Assembly (NCBI RefSeq): GCF_004379255.2
Contig: NC_056035.1
Span: 19,365,902 to 19,429,901 of the forward strand
Source of the DNA: Salvia splendens
Lineage: Eukaryota > Streptophyta > Magnoliopsida > Lamiales > Lamiaceae
Direction: 5' to 3'
DNA length: 64,000 bases
The translations under genes were made by a program, and so were the position numbers. Positions 33,855 through 45,392 of the stretch are shown here, piece by piece. Position 1 is the stretch's first letter. Every line of letters starts with the position of its first letter. Below the pieces are notes generated by a model, which was given only the letters and a program-made list of their open reading frames with translations, was not told the DNA's origin and searched no databases.

Positions 33855-34373
33855 TGTAATTGAAACAGAAATATACAAATATAACAGTCCCAGTGTTCAT
33901 ATAGAACTGAAATTACTATATAGGAGTAAGTCTTACGGGCATCTCCTTTTATTACCAATTGATTTTAGGATGCAACCCATAGATTTCGATCATGGTATCA
34001 GAACGGGTCGCCGACTGTGGGCAAAATTTAATTGACCAGTAACATATCATGGCTAAAACCGAAAAATGACTGACCCAGCAGTATATCCGGACTTAAAATT
34101 TGGGCAAGTGGTCCAACCGTTCGGAGAAAAAAATGTGCTAGTAGTCCAATAAAGATACAAAAAATAAAAATAAAAATTGGGCCAGTGGTGTAGCGAATAG
34201 AAAAAGTCCAACCCCACCAAGATTGACCTTGAAGGGAATTGAGAAAGAGTGTTGGCAATTGAAATTATATATACAAATATAATAATTTCACAACTGAAAT
34301 TACTATATAAGTCTCATAAATCTTTCCTGCTATTACCGATTGATTTTAGAATAAAATCTATGGGTTTCTATTA
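33855..34373 (+). mobile_element. TRIM-like miniature LTR element
   Basis: A 5' LTR-like block (33855-33992) ends GATTTCGATCA and is followed by TGGTATCAGAACGGGTC, a good initiator-Met tRNA PBS. About 250 bp of non-coding internal sequence ends in a purine stretch (GAATTGAGAAAGAG) before TGTTGGCAATTGAAA at 34250. That block repeats features of the first (ATATACAAATATAA, CAACTGAAATTACTATATA, CGATTGATTTTAGAAT). The LTR copies are clearly diverged and the right end is uncertain. Confidence 0.5.
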
Positions 34374-34511
34374 AAGATTGCCATAGGCCCATATGTAATG
34401 GATATGCATACTTTTATAACTGGCCGATTGATTTTAGAATAAAATCCATGGGATTCTATTAAAGATTGCCATAGGCCCATATGTAATGGATATGCACACT
34501 TTTATAACTCG
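34336..34511. repeat. 88-bp direct tandem duplication
   Basis: Units begin CCGATTGATTTTAGAATAAA at 34336 and 34424 and differ at only a few bases over 88 bp. It covers the end of the TRIM-like 3' LTR. Confidence 0.85.
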
Positions 34512-35231
34512 TAAAAAAGAAGTTCATGCTTATATAGGTTCTATACAAATTTAAAGAATGCCAGAATTTCTAAGTATACCAAGTATAACCAAATTTCATT
34601 TTGATTTATTTTTATTTTCGGGAAAAAGGAAAGAATAAAAATAAATGCTTTACGTACTAGATTGAAATATACATGCTGGCACTGCGTTCCCTCTCGCATA
34701 CTCGTAGACTATACGTATTGTCGCGTTATACGCCAAGAATATCTCCCAATTTAATCAATTTCAAAGTATTACAATAATACAGTCCACCGCCCAAAACTCC
34801 GACCTGAATAATTAATTTTGGAGCTTCTTATTTTTGCTGTTTTATACATCTAAATGAATTGTTTTGCTCTTTTTTTTATTGTTAGATATCTATGTCGATA
34901 GCTCAATAGACTACTACTACTACTATAATTCATTGTTTTTGTACGAATACAGTACTTTTTTCTTTGAGTGAAATATGCACAGTAAAAATGGATAGAAGAA
35001 ACTAATTTCAGAAATTTTCTGCACATAATATACTATAGTAAGTTGCATGTTTTCTGCGACCCTACATATATACAAAGCGTGAATATAAGACTAAATATAT
35101 CAAAATTAAGACTAAATAAGGACTATTAGATCAAAAAATGGATGATGGAGATCTAAGGTTCTCGGCGGTCATTAGTTTAATGTGAATATGACAATAAGGA
35201 CAAAATGATCTAAACTAAAAAGTACTATAAA
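34512..35231. other. Intergenic DNA
   Basis: AT-rich, no recognisable coding or element sequence by eye. A short (ACT)n run lies near 34912-34923. Confidence 0.5.
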
Positions 35232-35838
35232 GTACTTCTTTAGTTACATAGAAAGATGACATATTTCTTTTTTCATTCGTATCGTATAAATAGTCCATAT
35301 CTATTTATACTAGCTTTTTTTCTTCATCTTTTACTTTATCATTTATGGACCCACCATCCATTACACAATTTCAACTATTTTTTTCCTTCTATTTTATTAT
35401 ACTACCACTTACGCTTTGATGCAGTTCTAGAATATAAAACTTGGTGGCTAAGCAAGTTATTATTTTTGTTTTATTTATTTTCTAGTTAATAGAATTAGTA
35501 GATGAAAAATATTAGGAGGGATTGTTTTTCCTTCTACAAAATTAGGTTTTTCTTTTTTACTTATTTTCCTTTTACTTATTTTCCTTTACGATTTATTTTT
35601 CCATAAGTTTAGGATTTGCCTTTGCTTATATAAAGGCTTCATTGTTGAGCTAAAAAGACATATTTTGATTAATAATATTATATTCATTTTTCACAGAAAC
35701 TAGGGTTTCTTTGATTAATTATCCGTTCAGTCTATTTCTCCATACGTTCTGCATTCATTTGCATTATTCTAGAACTGCATCACGCATTAAGACATTTGTC
35801 AATCATAAGTGACCTATGTCTATGGGACGAAGGGAGTA
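35232..35838. mobile_element. Stowaway-like MITE interrupted by a solo LTR
   Basis: The right end CTATGGGACGAAGGGAGTA pairs with a degenerate left end TACTTCTTTAGTTACATAG. The interior is split by the 366-bp solo LTR at 35417-35782. Confidence 0.5.
35417..35782 (+). repeat. Solo LTR with extended palindromic ends, nested in a MITE
   Basis: It starts TGATGCAGTTCTAGAAT and ends ATTCTAGAACTGCATCA, so the terminal 17 bases are perfect inverted copies with TG...CA. Flanks are CGCTT (35412-35416) and CGCAT (35783-35787), a TSD with one change. A TATA-like GCTTATATAAAGGC lies near 35623. Alternatively it could be a DNA element with a 17-bp TIR, but the TATA box and 5-bp TSD favour an LTR. Confidence 0.65.
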
Positions 35839-36151
35839 TTATATGTGCATATACAATTCGAAAGTACACATATTTTTAACATTATATACACGACAGTATT
35901 TAGGCATTACATGCATTGCACTTGGTTCACATCACTGCAACTACTTAATTAGATCACCACTGCTCGCAAATTCGAAGAATACACTTAAAAACACATTTTT
36001 TCTGAGTTATATATTGAACTTAGTGCATTATGTACATTGGCTTAGGACATCATAACAATGCAATTAAGAACATTATACAAATTACTTTTAATTTGATAGT
36101 ATATGGTATGTAAAAAAATAATTTAAATCAAGAGATTTATATAAAATTTAA

Positions 36152-36816
36152 GGATAATTGCAATTTAATTCATAACTTTTTTGATTCATTTTTAGTCAAT
36201 CTCGTAACTTTTGAATCTGGAATATAAAATCACAACTTATGAACTTTTCTCAACCGTCCTCACATTTGTTCAAAATTGAAATGAATGTGACAACATTAAA
36301 TATGATATGAAAAGAAAATGATGTTATTTTTGACATAAACTACGTCGCTATATTTTGGGTATTGTTAAAAGATGTCGATATATCTAAATCAACGTGGTTT
36401 TGTTTTCGCATCATATTGATTTTGTCATACTCCCTCCGTCCACGAAAAATAGGACACATTGTGAATGACATTAGTTTAAATGTGAAATTGGTAAAGTAAG
36501 AGAGAAGGGAAAAAAGTAAGAGAAAAGTAGTGTTCGTGGAATGTGAGGTCCGTATTATTAGTAAGAGAGCGGAGAACAAAGTAAAAGAGAAGTTATTGAA
36601 AACTTTCCATTTTTAAATGTGTTTTTTTTCGTAGACAACCAAAATTGGTAAATGTGCTCTATTTTTCATGGACGGAGGGTGTATTAATTTCAATTTTTGA
36701 CTAACTGTGGAATAATTGAGAAAAATTGAAAAGTTGTGATTTTACATTCCAATTTCAAAAGTTATGGGATTTTCCAAAGTCAACCAAACGTTATGATTTC
36801 AATAATAATTATTCCC
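36152..36816. mobile_element. Fold-back / MULE-like element with long TIRs
   Basis: About 135 bp at the left (from GGATAATTGC, with GTAACTTTTGAATCTGGAAT) is repeated inverted at the right (ATTCCAATTTCAAAAGTTAT ... AATAATTATTCCC). Flanks AAAATTTAA (36143-36151) and AAAACTTAA (36817-36825) match at 8 of 9 positions, the MULE TSD length. No ORF. A Stowaway MITE sits between the arms. Confidence 0.75.
36428..36683. mobile_element. Stowaway-like MITE nested in the fold-back element
   Basis: TACTCCCTCCGTCCACGAAA and TTTTTCATGGACGGAGGGTGTA are clear inverted ends with TA at both sides. Non-coding. Confidence 0.8.
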
Positions 36817-36825
36817 AAAACTTAA

Positions 36826-38316
36826 GTTCTTTTAGAATATTTTTTGTGATTTTTAAGGATCGTTAATTGTCATTGAAAGTAACTGTAACATGCCATATTA
36901 ACAATTCTAAAAATTGACAACATTATAACAATGGGTCGTATGCATTATCTACAGTGCACGAAGACATTATTCAAATGAATCTATAAGATCAACAATTTTT
37001 ATATATCTACAAAAAGATTAATCACTGATTTAACTATACTACATAAATCATATAAATATTTCACATGGTGCATTTTAGACGATCAATCATCTTATCTAAG
37101 AACTCTAGTTTAGCTGTAATTTTAATGCTATAAGAATAAATTTTGATTTGATTCATTCCCTATAAATTTTGATTTGATTGATAGTTGGTCACAGCCCCTT
37201 TAGTACCCCCTTATATATGGTCTGTTCAAGATGCTATGAATTTCTATCAACTATGTCTGGATGTGTGTGTGTGTGTGTGACATAGTACTTATTTTTTACA
37301 AATTCATCTATTACGTAAATTGTACAATCCTAGAAGTTTTCCAAACATAATTCTTTGGGGCGTAATTGGAGCAGAGAAATAATTGATATTCCTCCATGCC
37401 ACAAAGTGAACGTGCTATTATTCCATGCTTTACCAACTCTAATCATTGGCTAAAGTCATTAGCGTTTTAATAAATTATTAATAATTTATTACGCAGCCGG
37501 CGTGGTTGTATCCACTTAGCACGTACTATTATTCATCACTAATGTTAGAGTACATAGTAAGTGCATGGCAACTGCGCAATTATTTTTTTCTAATTAATGA
37601 TATTGACAAATAATACCTTAATCACTAAATGACAATATTTGAGATTGCTTTCAATGAAATCTAGTAAGTACTAGTATTTATTTTATCCCATATACCAGTG
37701 TTAGTATAAATGTATATTTATGACTTAGAATGACATGGCAATAATACTAACCCAATGACCTAAATCATGAAGTATATAGTGTTCCTGAATTTATTGGAAA
37801 AGGAAGTGATTTACTTTTGAATTTCACAACAAAACCAAAATTCAACAAATCAACTCAAATCTTGCATTTCTACCAATCTTCAATTGTCTGATCTAAATGC
37901 ATCTTAATTATCTGACTTTAATGCAATCGTTAGTTGAGTTTGTGAATCTTACAGCTAGGAGAGTGATAAATTAATTATAAGCAGTGAATTGGTTGGAACT
38001 TGGAAGGACAAATTTAATATACACATACGTATTCATTTATGAATGTCTACATTCACATTTGACAAATAAATAAATAAATAAAAGAATAGAAGAAGAAGAA
38101 GAAGAAGAAGTGGGGGTGGTGAATTGTGTGGTGCCAGGCTTGCACTCTAATTCATCACAAGGAATCGTTCCCAAAAAGTAATGCGTTTGCTTCAAAGCCA
38201 ACCGATTTTCACTCCATTGCCATCACAAACCACCTCAACCATTATATAATTCCATCTTAAGTTGAGACTACAAGAAAAGAAGAACATCATTTTCACCTTT
38301 CCACTTCCAAAATTCT
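36826..38316. other. Intergenic DNA upstream of the ZAT5-like gene
   Basis: No gene recognised. Contains a (GT)n run near 37264-37279 and a (GAA)n run near 38089-38110. The last few hundred bases must hold the distal promoter of the downstream zinc finger gene. Confidence 0.5.
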
Positions 38317-38329
38317 ATATATAGAAATT
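38317..38329 (+). promoter_or_regulatory. TATA box of the ZAT5-like gene
   Basis: TTCTATATATAGAAATT lies about 90 bp before the ATG, followed by an A/C-rich leader. Good plant TATA consensus and spacing for a short 5' UTR. Confidence 0.6.
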
Positions 38330-38416
38330 ACAAACTACATATCTTCACCACCCAATTATATTAACTACCTCTCTTCCTTAATTCCTTTCCATTCCAATTC
38401 CCAACCAAAAAAAGCC

Positions 38417-39076
38417 ATGCTACAAGAAGTCGCTATGGTCAAGGGCAAGAGGAGCAAACGGCCTCGCTCGGCCTCCCCGCTCACCTTAACCATCGCCAGC
38501 ACCTCCTCCTCCAACGCCGTTGTAAGCGACGCCTCGCCTTCTCACTCCAGCCGTAACGACGAGGAGGAGGAGGAGGAGGAGGAAGACATGGCCAACTGTT
38601 TGATCCTCTTATCCGAAGGTATATTGCCACCACAACAACCACGTGCGTCTGCAGAAGTTTACCAGTGCAAAACGTGCAGCAAGTGTTTCTCGTCCTTCCA
38701 AGCATTGGGTGGTCACAGAGCCAGTCACAAGAAGCCGAATAAGCCAACAAGCCTAGAAGAAAAGAAGCAATTGAGTGACGAAGACACAAATCTCTCACTG
38801 CAAATAATTTCACATAGACCGGTGTCGTCCGGCAGCCCCAGGGTCCATGAGTGCGCCATATGCGGCGCGGAATTTGGCTCGGGGCAGGCGCTGGGCGGAC
38901 ACATGCGCCGGCACAAGCCGATTCCGGGAGTGAAGAAGGCGAGGAATAACGTGTTGTCGTTAGACCTCAATCTTCCGGCGCCGGAAGACGATCAGCCGGA
39001 ATCTATGTTTCCTTTTGCGGCAAAGGAACAAGTCATAGTCTTTGCTGCTTCGCCGTTAATTGATTGCCATTATTAA
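38417..39076 (+). CDS. ZAT5: C2H2 zinc finger transcriptional repressor, ZAT5-like
   Basis: Intronless, 219 residues, nuclear DNA-binding repressor of the C1-2i class that responds to stress and development in plants. Two plant-type fingers carry the QALGGH signature: YQCKTCSKCFSSFQALGGHR (about residues 82-101) and HECAICGAEFGSGQALGGHM (about 143-162). The N-terminus has a basic nuclear-localisation patch (KGKRSKRPR), then a Ser-rich and a Glu-rich run. The C-terminus has an EAR repression motif DLNLPAPEDD, and the protein ends PLIDCHY, features I associate with ZAT5 rather than ZAT10/12. The start is the first ATG after a TATA box; a second in-frame Met follows at codon 7. Intact. The neighbours are mobile DNA only. 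Confidence 0.93.
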   Translation: MLQEVAMVKGKRSKRPRSASPLTLTIASTSSSNAVVSDASPSHSSRNDEEEEEEEEDMANCLILLSEGILPPQQPRASAEVYQCKTCSKCFSSFQALGGHRASHKKPNKPTSLEEKKQLSDEDTNLSLQIISHRPVSSGSPRVHECAICGAEFGSGQALGGHMRRHKPIPGVKKARNNVLSLDLNLPAPEDDQPESMFPFAAKEQVIVFAASPLIDCHY

Positions 39077-39208
39077 ACTGGCAGATTACAGATTTAATTC
39101 CTTGTATCCATTCTTTCTTTGGTTACTTTTTTTTATTTTATTTTAAAAAAACTTACTGATTCTACCGATTTCACATGAAAGGTAGTGAAATTCGTTGACA
39201 CTGTTTAT

Positions 39209-39460
39209 TACTCTCTCGTTTCATGTTTAAATGTTCCATATTTAACTGGTACGGATTTTAGGAAATAGTTTGAATTTATGTAGTAAGTGGGTAGAAAAGT
39301 TAATGGAATGAATGCCTACTTTTATATATTGATTTTATAATAAAATATGAGTGGAATGTATGACTCACTTATCAAATACAGTATAAGTAAAATGAATATT
39401 TATTATTGGACGGACAAAAAAGGAAAATGTGATATTTAATATCGTGCGGACGCAGTAGTA
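39209..39460. mobile_element. Stowaway-like MITE downstream of the ZAT5-like gene
   Basis: TACTCTCTCGTTTCATGTTT and ...CGTGCGGACGCAGTA are a degenerate inverted pair; AT-rich interior with the usual 'tataataaaatatgag' words. Confidence 0.55.
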
Positions 39461-39984
39461 TTCAATATTCATACGCTCTTGAATGTGGTTGATTTTTCTA
39501 CAAATTGCCAAAATAAGTTCATCACGACTAGATTCTTAAAAAATTGCTACCTTAATTGTTGAATGCTCAAGATTATTACAAGTCATAAATAGTTGTCAGG
39601 ATTACCTAAATTGCAAGGCTAAAAATTAGTTTTAGTGATTATGATTGCCTGCACCACGACATGGAGTATATTAGGTCAGTTCTGTTAATTTAAAACTAAA
39701 ATTGGCTATAGTCATAGAGATATTGGCCATATCGTTATAATTTAGTAATATTTTAATTTTCTTATGATGTGTATTGTTTTTGTTAAAATATGGCTACTAA
39801 TAGGATTATTATAGTTTGAGAGTCTTTCTGTATTGTGTGTCAGCAATGTTATTTATCACCGAAAGGGGTATATATTTGGAACAAGTCATATGTCAATAAC
39901 GTTTTAGGGATAGTGACAGCAGCCTGCTCATATTCGGATGAATTAATTATAGACATACATGTTTAATTATAGACATATATGCGT
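39461..39984. other. Intergenic DNA
   Basis: No coding or repeat signal recognised by eye. Confidence 0.45.
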
Positions 39985-40196
39985 GCAGGGGTGCATTATA
40001 TTGCTAACTCATCAACGCAGTGTATTAAAAATGTCAACGTGATGATATAAAAATATCAACACAGTATATTGAAATGTCAACAAAATTATGTGTTGACATT
40101 TTAATGTCGTCGTGTTGACATTTTTAATATATTCACTGCGCTGATGAGTTAACAGAGTTAACAACTTAAGAAAGTAAGCAATTGATCACACCCCTA
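39985..40196. mobile_element. Small fold-back MITE built of ATGTCAAC repeats
   Basis: The outer ends GGGGTG / CACCCC enclose inverted arms (CTAACTCATCAACGCAGTG ... CACTGCGCTGATGAGTTAAC). Within the arms the word ATGTCAAC or its complement recurs at least five times. No ORF. Confidence 0.65.
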
Positions 40197-41216
40197 TGCG
40201 TGCGGTCTAGTATAGAACAATTAATACCTGAGATCAAAGGTCGCATGAGGTTCGAATCTACCGTGACTCAAGACCTTTATATTCAGTTCCTTTAACAATT
40301 TTTTTTTATGAATTATAATATGATCTGCGACTATATGATACGATGAAGTGTTCTAATCTTGCATTCTTGATCTGCGAGAGAGAGAGAATATTTGTATTAA
40401 CCTAAATTAAAAATGCCCATGGAGAAAAAGGATTAACTGAACCTTATATGCATATATGTTTAAGAATGAATATTTAGTGTTTTTATAAAATTTTCGTTAT
40501 ATAGTTTTCCCTATCTATAATACAACGAAGATTTGGTTTGAATTTTTTTTATTAAATTATGTAATTTTTTTATAATTATTATAGTCCAAAATTTTGTATT
40601 CTAATTAAATTAAAATATGCGAAAAAATAAAAAAAAATTATTTGTGGCTTGTCCACTATTGTGGTGGCAAGTTTTTTTGGAGTAGCCACGTTTCTTGGCC
40701 TTGACCAAGTTTTGGTGGTTTGGGCTTGTCCTTTGGCTCCACTATTGTGGATACTCTAATATAGCACTAAAGCTGCCCGAGTCCTCCACAAAAGTCAATA
40801 TGTAGGGATATAAATATCATTTAATTATTAAGGTAAAAATGACGCTATAGTTTACTGAATTATTTAAACAAGCTAGTTTTCACAATAATTAGCATTACTA
40901 AAGTATCTATTTCCATCTCTTAGCTAGTATGGTTAAATATTGATTAGATGGAATAGGTTTTGAATGAATATTTTGGCAGCTAAAGCGATACAGCCTACTG
41001 AAATTACGTAGTTGGAGAAACATTAATTTGTTTGGACAAATGGGCGAAGGTTACTTACTATGGTAGGAATTAGGAAATAATAATAGGGGATATGTGGATT
41101 GGATTCAATTGAATTGAATTATATCCACGTGATGGGTAGTTATTCAAATTCCATGTTTTATGGGGATCTTCCACAAACACTCATTCAATGTAACATATGC
41201 AGCCTCAGTAATATGG
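40197..41216. other. Intergenic DNA
   Basis: No gene recognised. 40645-40765 (CCACTATTGTGG repeats ending CACTATTGTGGATACTCTAA) looks like one end of a Harbinger-type MITE whose partner end I could not find. Confidence 0.4.
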
Positions 41217-41398
41217 TACTCTCTGTCCCATAAAAGATGTCACGTGAGATGTCACGAGATTTTATTTTGCGTAGAAAGAGAAAATATAATATGTATATTA
41301 TTGTGAGATAATTTTTTTATAAAAATAGAAATATGACATTTTTAATGAGATAAATTGAAAATGAAGGTGAAATATCTTTTATGGGACGAAAGGAGGAG
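41217..41398. mobile_element. Stowaway-like MITE
   Basis: TACTCTCTGTCCCATAAAAG and CTTTTATGGGACGAAAGGAG are clear inverted ends. Confidence 0.75.
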
Positions 41399-42216
41399 AA
41401 GATAGTAGTACTTAATTTGTTTATCATTTGCCCACTACACTACCGTTATTAGGCACTCGTCACTCACCACAACCAAAAGCTAAAATGCACATGCTTCTCT
41501 CTGTAACCTAATAAATTTATGAACCCTAAGCTATTGAATTGAATTATAAGTTAACTTAATTGGAGTACATAAATGTGGTTATGTATACTCCACTACATGT
41601 GGAAAGACAGCCTATACATGGTTCATTCCTTTGAGTTAATTTGACAAGGGTTTTACGCATTGTGTTTGCTTAATTAAGGGTGGCTCCGCTGTTGATGGAC
41701 TATCCAATTAGTTGGGTTGAATAAACATATGTATATTCCACCTCTATGTATAGCTGTCTATCATGAAATTTATTGGCTTCATAGTTGGATATGCCATACT
41801 CCACAATTTTAAGGCTTCAATTTTGACCTTCCATGTCCTCATTTTCAGTCACACATAAATAAAACCATTGTCATGACACCCAATCAATACATTGGAATCA
41901 TATAAATCTCATAATAAGCTTTATTCCTTATATTTTTAAACAGTTCAGATACCTCAGCTGCCCCCAGAAGCAAATTGATTGTCACACTAGTTTAAATAAT
42001 AGTACCACTCAACCAATGCACCATTTACAGAATGCTACAGCTTTAATTAAATAACATTAACAACCAATTTCTTAGCTAAACTTGTTATTTATGTTCAGTT
42101 TCATTTGTTTTTATACTTTTCCGTTCCACGTTACTTAGTATTTTTCTGTTTGTCCTCATCCCAAACTACTTATGCTATTTCTACCTTAAGTGAAAATTAG
42201 GGTATCTAATTAATAT
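41399..42216. other. Intergenic DNA
   Basis: AT-rich; no ORF or element recognised. Confidence 0.45.
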
Positions 42217-42407
42217 AATCCATATGTCCCAATAAATATGAAACGTTTGTTTTTCGTCACATGATTTTATGTAATGTTGTTTTGCGAGTTAAAGAAAAGA
42301 GAGGGAAAAATAGAGATAAAGTTATTTCTATTTTAGGAAACTTTTCATTTTTAATGGGACAACTCAAAAAGGAAAACGTTTCATTTTTAGTGGGACAAGG
42401 GAAGTAT
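42217..42407. mobile_element. Stowaway-like MITE
   Basis: Ends near ATATGTCCCAATAAATATGA and TTTTTAGTGGGACAAGGGAA are an inverted pair; inside are the internal words GAAACGTTTG / AAACGTTTC. Confidence 0.55.
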
Positions 42408-42575
42408 ATGGTAGTTAATTCAGTTTTCCCTTATTAACTGATTTTTTATTAGACTTAAAATACTAATTTAATTATACTAAAAAATCAATCTCAAATTTAC
42501 GACCTAAAAAGAAAAGTACGAGTGACATGAGACAGACTTCGGTAATTTCTTACGTATTGTTAGGCCATCCGCTAT

Positions 42576-42609
42576 GGAGACCCAGGTGGAACGGAGACCC
42601 AGGTGGAAC
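42576..42609. repeat. 17-bp direct duplication
   Basis: GGAGACCCAGGTGGAAC occurs twice head to tail. It lies in a GC-rich island (42563-42735) in otherwise AT-rich DNA that begins TTAGGCCATCCGC, similar to Harbinger MITE ends, but I see no convincing right TIR. Confidence 0.8.
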
Positions 42610-42829
42610 TCCATTGCAACGCATCAAACAATGCGGCCGCCCACCGTTTCACCCCATACGGCGCAAAGTTAGGCTGAGCGGTAGTTTTACAGCACTATTG
42701 TGGTCCAGTGGTGGCCGCAAAGCTATTTTATAAATTGATGACTTTTATTTATAATAAATTAACTTTTATTTTTAAAAATAATATTACAAAAATTTATCAT
42801 GGTCAATTTGAAATTAGACCCATGAATTA

Positions 42830-44483
42830 GTATGCTTGATGGTTGTTGATGGGGTTTGGTGCCCCTGCACAACGAAAGTCATGCATTCACCAATAAATCG
42901 TACATATGGATCTATTTGATAGATTATGAGATCAATTACTCACATGTTAAACAATGAATTGCATGCTAGAACGCAAATAATTCATGTAAAATGAATTAAA
43001 ACCTAAATCATGAATTTTCTGCGATTTAGAATTACCGATCTGATTCTCCAAAGAATTGACGATTGCTTGCGCCTTCTCCACGTGATGTTCTTCGTACTCA
43101 ACCACGAAACTTCTAATCTGTATCCCGAACTCAGAATCTAACCTTCAGGTGGGCAAAGCTTGTCAGAATCAAAAGGACTTAATTAGAGAGGAGATAAGAT
43201 TTCAGATCTAGAGAGAACTGGAAAAAACCGTTCTCTCCATAGGGGAGAACAAAAATTATATGTTAATTAATTCTAAATCTTCCTTCTAATCTCCTTTTAT
43301 ACTGAGTTATGATGGGCTAGATTAAGGATCCATGGAGGTTGGACTTGGGCCAAATCTGATGGACTTTTAATAATTAAATTGAGTCCCAATTTAATACAGG
43401 TCCGACAGAATATTATTATCATCCACTATAATATAATAATATTGATTGCCCGTCCAATCCCAAATTACGAGTAATCCGGGCTTTACCTCTTTAATTTATT
43501 ATTTCCCGTGTTTAAGATATAAATATTCATTAATTAATTTAAGTCCGCTATTTGACTTTAATTAATTAATATCTTTTTCCAAGTGTTGTCTAGTTCAAAA
43601 ACATTATTTATTATTCTGGAATAAATTCCAACCGGTCGGGTTTCTGAATAATAAAACCTTTTTTGAACACCTTTTGAGGATATTATCAAACTGGACTCAC
43701 CCAGCACACGATTCATTGCAATAACATTACTAGCACCTAGATCTAGATATTGATCACCATTACCCAAGATATCAGGATTCTTGGATTGCCAAAAATCCGC
43801 ACCATTTGATAAATCAAAGTAGTGCACAATCAATATCGTATGCTCAATGTTATGTCAACAATGATTAAGAAATAACAATCATCGAGACCTCGTCTTTCAG
43901 TAAATAGCAAGAAAGACTTATCTCGACTGTTAGATCCTTCAGTGCTATACCACATCAGTGTCGTTTATTTCCTAAGGTAAGGAAATATGCGGACTGACAC
44001 TGCAACCTTTCACGATAGGTAGCCAAAGTCTATCTAGGTTGTGAAATTCAGTTTCTCTTCTACAAAGGACCGACTGCATCACCTTCTGTGAACGTCGTTC
44101 ACGACCAGTCTACTATGTAGAAGAATTAGACTTGTTTGCTTCTTATACATTTAAATGTTTGAGAAACATCTTATAAATGCATAAGCAAACACCAATGCGA
44201 TAAAATTACTTCTTCTCGCATTGGGTTAAAAGTGGATTGTAGAGTTTATTATATACAAGCAATTTTTTTTAATGAAACTCATATATTAAGAAAGAGGAAA
44301 TTACAAATAAACTCCTATAGAAAGGAGGAAATTACAATTGATGTCAAGAGGACTCGAACTCGGCACCTCTTACAATAATGTCTAAGTTCATTGACGCTAG
44401 GACAAAGGCTCTGGACTTATATACAAGCAATTCTATCTGTGTAACATGCTCAAAATATGCTTTTCAGTATACAAATTGTAACA
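42830..44483 (-). repeat. LTR-type retroelement repeat, copy 2
   Basis: On the minus strand it starts TGTTACAATTTGTATACTGA at 44483 and runs to about 42830. It matches copy 1 (18380-21085) in blocks along its length in opposite orientation. The inner end reads CTTTCGTTGTGCAGGGGCAC versus CTTCCGCTATGCAAGGGACA in copy 1. No ORF with retroelement motifs is seen. It is interrupted by a SINE at 44265-44416. The boundary at 42830 is approximate. Confidence 0.65.
44265..44416 (-). mobile_element. tRNA-derived SINE with 16-bp target duplication
   Basis: Flanked by identical TTATATACAAGCAATT (44249-44264 and 44417-44432). On the minus strand it begins GTCCAGAGCCTTTGTCCTAG, has a box-B-like GAGTTCGAGTCC near 44350 and ends in a short A-run (CATTAAAAAAA). 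152 bp, non-coding, moved by LINE machinery. Confidence 0.85.
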
Positions 44484-44578
44484 GTTCTCCTACTCTAGAA
44501 TCATCTTTCTTTCTGTTGCGGACAATGTTAGCTATCAGTTCATGGTTCAATCAATCAGAGTAGTCCAACTGAATTATT

Positions 44579-44855
44579 GCACGCCCTCCGGCCCATAAAA
44601 TAGAGACATTTTCATTTTTCATCCGTCCCATAAAAATAGTTAATTTCTATTTATGGAAATTTCCCCTCAATTCATTACTCATATACATTAATTTATTTAC
44701 AACTTATATCACTATGGCCCACTAATAATAATGTGGGTCTCACTATCTACCAACATTATTTTACCTATCTTTCTCCCCATCTACCTTACTTTATCAATTA
44801 TGCATTAATTTTCGTGTCGTCCCAAATATTTCTAATTTTATGGGACGGTTACGTA
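44579..44855. mobile_element. Stowaway-like MITE
   Basis: Left end CACGCCCTCCGGCCCATAAA and right end ATTTTATGGGACGGTTACG are inverted. Confidence 0.65.
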
Positions 44856-44856
44856 A

Positions 44857-45083
44857 TACTCCCTCCGTTCCTGGAAAGTAAAAATATTTAATTTGACACG
44901 GGTTTTAATGCATAATTGGTCAAGTAAGAGAGATATATAAATAAAAACTAAATAAAGTATTGTTAGTGGAGAATGGATCACACCTCACCAGACATAAAAT
45001 AGTTTCAAAATTAGAAAATTTATATTTTTCAGGTACAGAATAAAAAGGAAATAGTTCAAACATTTTAAGGACGGAGGAAATAG
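44857..45083. mobile_element. Stowaway-like MITE, adjacent to the previous one
   Basis: Starts TACTCCCTCCGTTCCTGGAA and ends TTTTAAGGACGGAGGAAATA. Confidence 0.7.
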
Positions 45084-45392
45084 AATACAAGTCTTGGATT
45101 TTAATAACATTAAATGACAAGTAAGTTATAAATAAGTTAATCGCAAATAGTATAAAGTTAATTGAAATATCTTTTACATGCCTAGAAACATATCATTAAT
45201 CTTTTAAGACATAGAAACAAAAATTCCTTATATTCTTTGACATTGCATATTGAATACATTATGTCAGAAAAAATTAGAAATGCCGAACTTACAAGAAAAT
45301 AGAATATAATTTATCCTAAAAAGTAAAATATAAAATTAAATTATGGAGTAATAATTTAAAGATCATTTATTCATGTTAAGCACGGTTGTGTT
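45084..45392. other. AT-rich spacer between MITEs
   Basis: Nothing recognised. Confidence 0.4.
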
